From NCBI GenBank assembly GCA_937873395.1, contig CALMYH010000114.1, positions 1 through 37,223 on the forward strand: a DNA stretch of 37,223 nt, given 5' to 3'. The notes beneath the pieces are model-generated. The model was not told the origin of the DNA. It ran no database searches and was given only the letters and a program-made list of their open reading frames with translations. Positions 36,351-37,223 of the stretch are shown here, in pieces. The stretch's first letter is position 1; every line of letters starts with the position of its first letter. This DNA comes from an uncultured Burkholderiales bacterium (GTDB taxonomy: Bacteria; Pseudomonadota; Gammaproteobacteria; Burkholderiales; Burkholderiaceae_C). The translations under genes were made by a program, and so were the position numbers.

Positions 36351-36379
36351 TTGGGCGGGCGGGCCACTGGCCCTAAACT
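36351..36379 (+). promoter_or_regulatory. Candidate sigma70 promoter of upp
   Basis: TTGGGC (36351-36356) and TAAACT (36374-36379) are separated by 17 bases and would start transcription about 28 bases before the upp ATG. The rest of the 203-base gap before upp holds nothing else recognisable. Confidence 0.45.
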
Positions 36380-36413
36380 GCTGACTGTCCGTTTTATTCC
36401 ACGCCCTGACCGC

Positions 36414-37046
36414 ATGAGCCGAGAAGTCCACGTCATCGATCACCCCCTGGTCCAGCACAAGCTGACCCTGATGCGCCGCAAGGACACCAGCACCAAGAGC
36501 TTTCGCGAGCTGGTGCATGAGCTGTCTGCCTTGCTGGCCTACGAAATCACCCGCGACATGCCGATGCAGGAGATCGAAATCGAAACCCCGCTGGAGACCA
36601 TGACCTCCCGGGTCATCGACGGCAAGAAGATCGTGCTGGCGTCCATCCTGCGCGCCGGCAACGGTTTCCTGGACGGCATGCTGCAGGTCATTCCGGGGGC
36701 ACGCGTCGGCCACATCGGCCTGTACCGAGACCCCCAGACCCTGCAGGCGGTCGAGTACTACTTCAAGATGCCCCAGGACATGCAGGAACGCGACGTGATC
36801 GTGCTGGACCCGATGCTGGCCACCGGCAACTCGGCCGTGGCCGCGGTCGACCGCCTGAAGCAGACCCAACCGCGCTCGATCCGTTTTGTCTGCCTGGTCA
36901 CCTGCCCGCAGGGGCTCAAGACCTTCCACGACGCGCACCCGGACGTACCGGTCTACACCCCGGCCGTGGACCGGGGCCTGAACGAGCACGGCTACATCGT
37001 GCCCGGTCTGGGCGACGCGGGCGACCGCATCTTCGGGACGAAGTGA
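36414..37046 (+). CDS. upp: Uracil phosphoribosyltransferase
   Basis: 210 residues from the ATG at 36414. It salvages uracil to UMP with PRPP in the cytoplasm. The family opening [23 protein letters not shown] is followed by [13 protein letters not shown], the flexible-loop region GLYRDPQTL, the PRPP-binding [14 protein letters not shown] (132-145) and the uracil-binding end [19 protein letters not shown]. All blocks are intact. A three-hairpin repeat begins a few bases after its stop. Confidence 0.97.
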   Translation: MSREVHVIDHPLVQHKLTLMRRKDTSTKSFRELVHELSALLAYEITRDMPMQEIEIETPLETMTSRVIDGKKIVLASILRAGNGFLDGMLQVIPGARVGHIGLYRDPQTLQAVEYYFKMPQDMQERDVIVLDPMLATGNSAVAAVDRLKQTQPRSIRFVCLVTCPQGLKTFHDAHPDVPVYTPAVDRGLNEHGYIVPGLGDAGDRIFGTK

Positions 37047-37050
37047 GACC

Positions 37051-37137
37051 ACCCCCATCGCTGGCTCACTGCGTGTAGCCAGCTCCGCCCCTCAAGGGGC
37101 AACGCAAGCGGCCCGGCAAAGCCGGTTCCGCCGCGTT
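37051..37137 (+). repeat. Three-hairpin intergenic repeat, copy D (after upp)
   Basis: It begins ACCCCCATCGCTGG, four bases after the upp stop. Hairpin 1 is GCTGGCT/AGCCAGC (37060-37083, 10-base loop). Hairpin 2 is GCCCCT-CA-AGGGGC (37087-37100). Hairpin 3 is at 37101-37137: AACGCA, bulged A, GCGG, CCCGGCAAAGCCGGTT, CCGC, CGCGTT; outer arms pair 5 of 6. The GTGG/CCAC pairing of other copies is replaced by GCGG/CCGC, a compensatory change. The last 86 bases of the window hold no supported gene, though an ATG at 37209 could start one that leaves the window. Confidence 0.82.
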
Positions 37138-37223
37138 CTGGTTCTTTGGCCCGGGCGCGGAAACGGGCCTGAAACACAGGGTTTGCCCGGATCGGGTATG
37201 GTTCGGGCATGGTGTCTGTTCCC

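Noticed and set aside
37209-37223. Start of a further gene at the right edge
   Set aside because: Only five codons are visible, with no ribosome site or promoter at a convincing distance.

Overview
The window is high-GC proteobacterial chromosome. Gene content and order point to a betaproteobacterium of the Burkholderiales, most likely Comamonadaceae; I cannot name the genus with confidence. The supporting signs are rhodanese-grxC-secB-gpsA next to gpmA-ctpA-moeB, a 70-residue DUF3460 gene beside scpA, divergent metG/apbC, and an aerobic benzoyl-CoA (box) cluster. No tRNA, rRNA, phage, insertion sequence or CRISPR array was seen. Almost every base is in recognisable, intact genes.

Layout. 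1-3901: the tail of an unidentified gene, a membrane-anchored alpha/beta hydrolase, an SLC13-type transporter (minus), a YitT-type membrane protein and a secreted thermonuclease-like protein. 3908-7074 (minus): an E1-like adenylyltransferase, a C-terminal processing protease and gpmA. 7170-9493 (plus): rhodanese, grxC, secB, gpsA. 9523-11284 (minus): panB-panC. 11359-15072: nadC and nadA (plus) facing nadB (minus), a complete aspartate-to-nicotinate-mononucleotide route. 15338-18171 (minus): scpA, DUF3460, SulP transporter. 18268-22097: a BamE-like lipoprotein, metG (minus), apbC. 22103-32754: the box cluster. 32776-37046: a DUF1631 protein, a class-I glutamine-amidotransferase-like hydrolase and upp.

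The box cluster. BclA activates benzoate to benzoyl-CoA. BoxA (reductase) and BoxB (di-iron epoxidase) form the 2,3-epoxide, BoxC opens the ring, and BoxD oxidises the semialdehyde. A lone periplasmic binding protein lies downstream of bclA. boxD-bclA-SBP run on the minus strand, divergent from boxR-boxC-boxB-boxA. BoxR (an XRE domain fused to a shikimate-kinase-like domain) is the likely benzoyl-CoA-responsive repressor. Both control regions carry a perfect TGCA-N6-TGCA plus a one-mismatch second copy.

The most unusual content is between genes. A family of roughly 75-110 bp three-hairpin repeats lies 2-8 bases after the stop codons of nadC, boxC, boxB and upp, always in the sense orientation. 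A related 84-bp unit in three identical tandem copies follows scpA in the same relative position. The last hairpin is exactly 37 nt in the four dispersed copies, and its arms show compensatory base changes, so a paired structure has been conserved. The boxB-boxA gap also has a perfect 21-bp inverted repeat. These elements, rather than any gene, are the best candidate here for something not described before.
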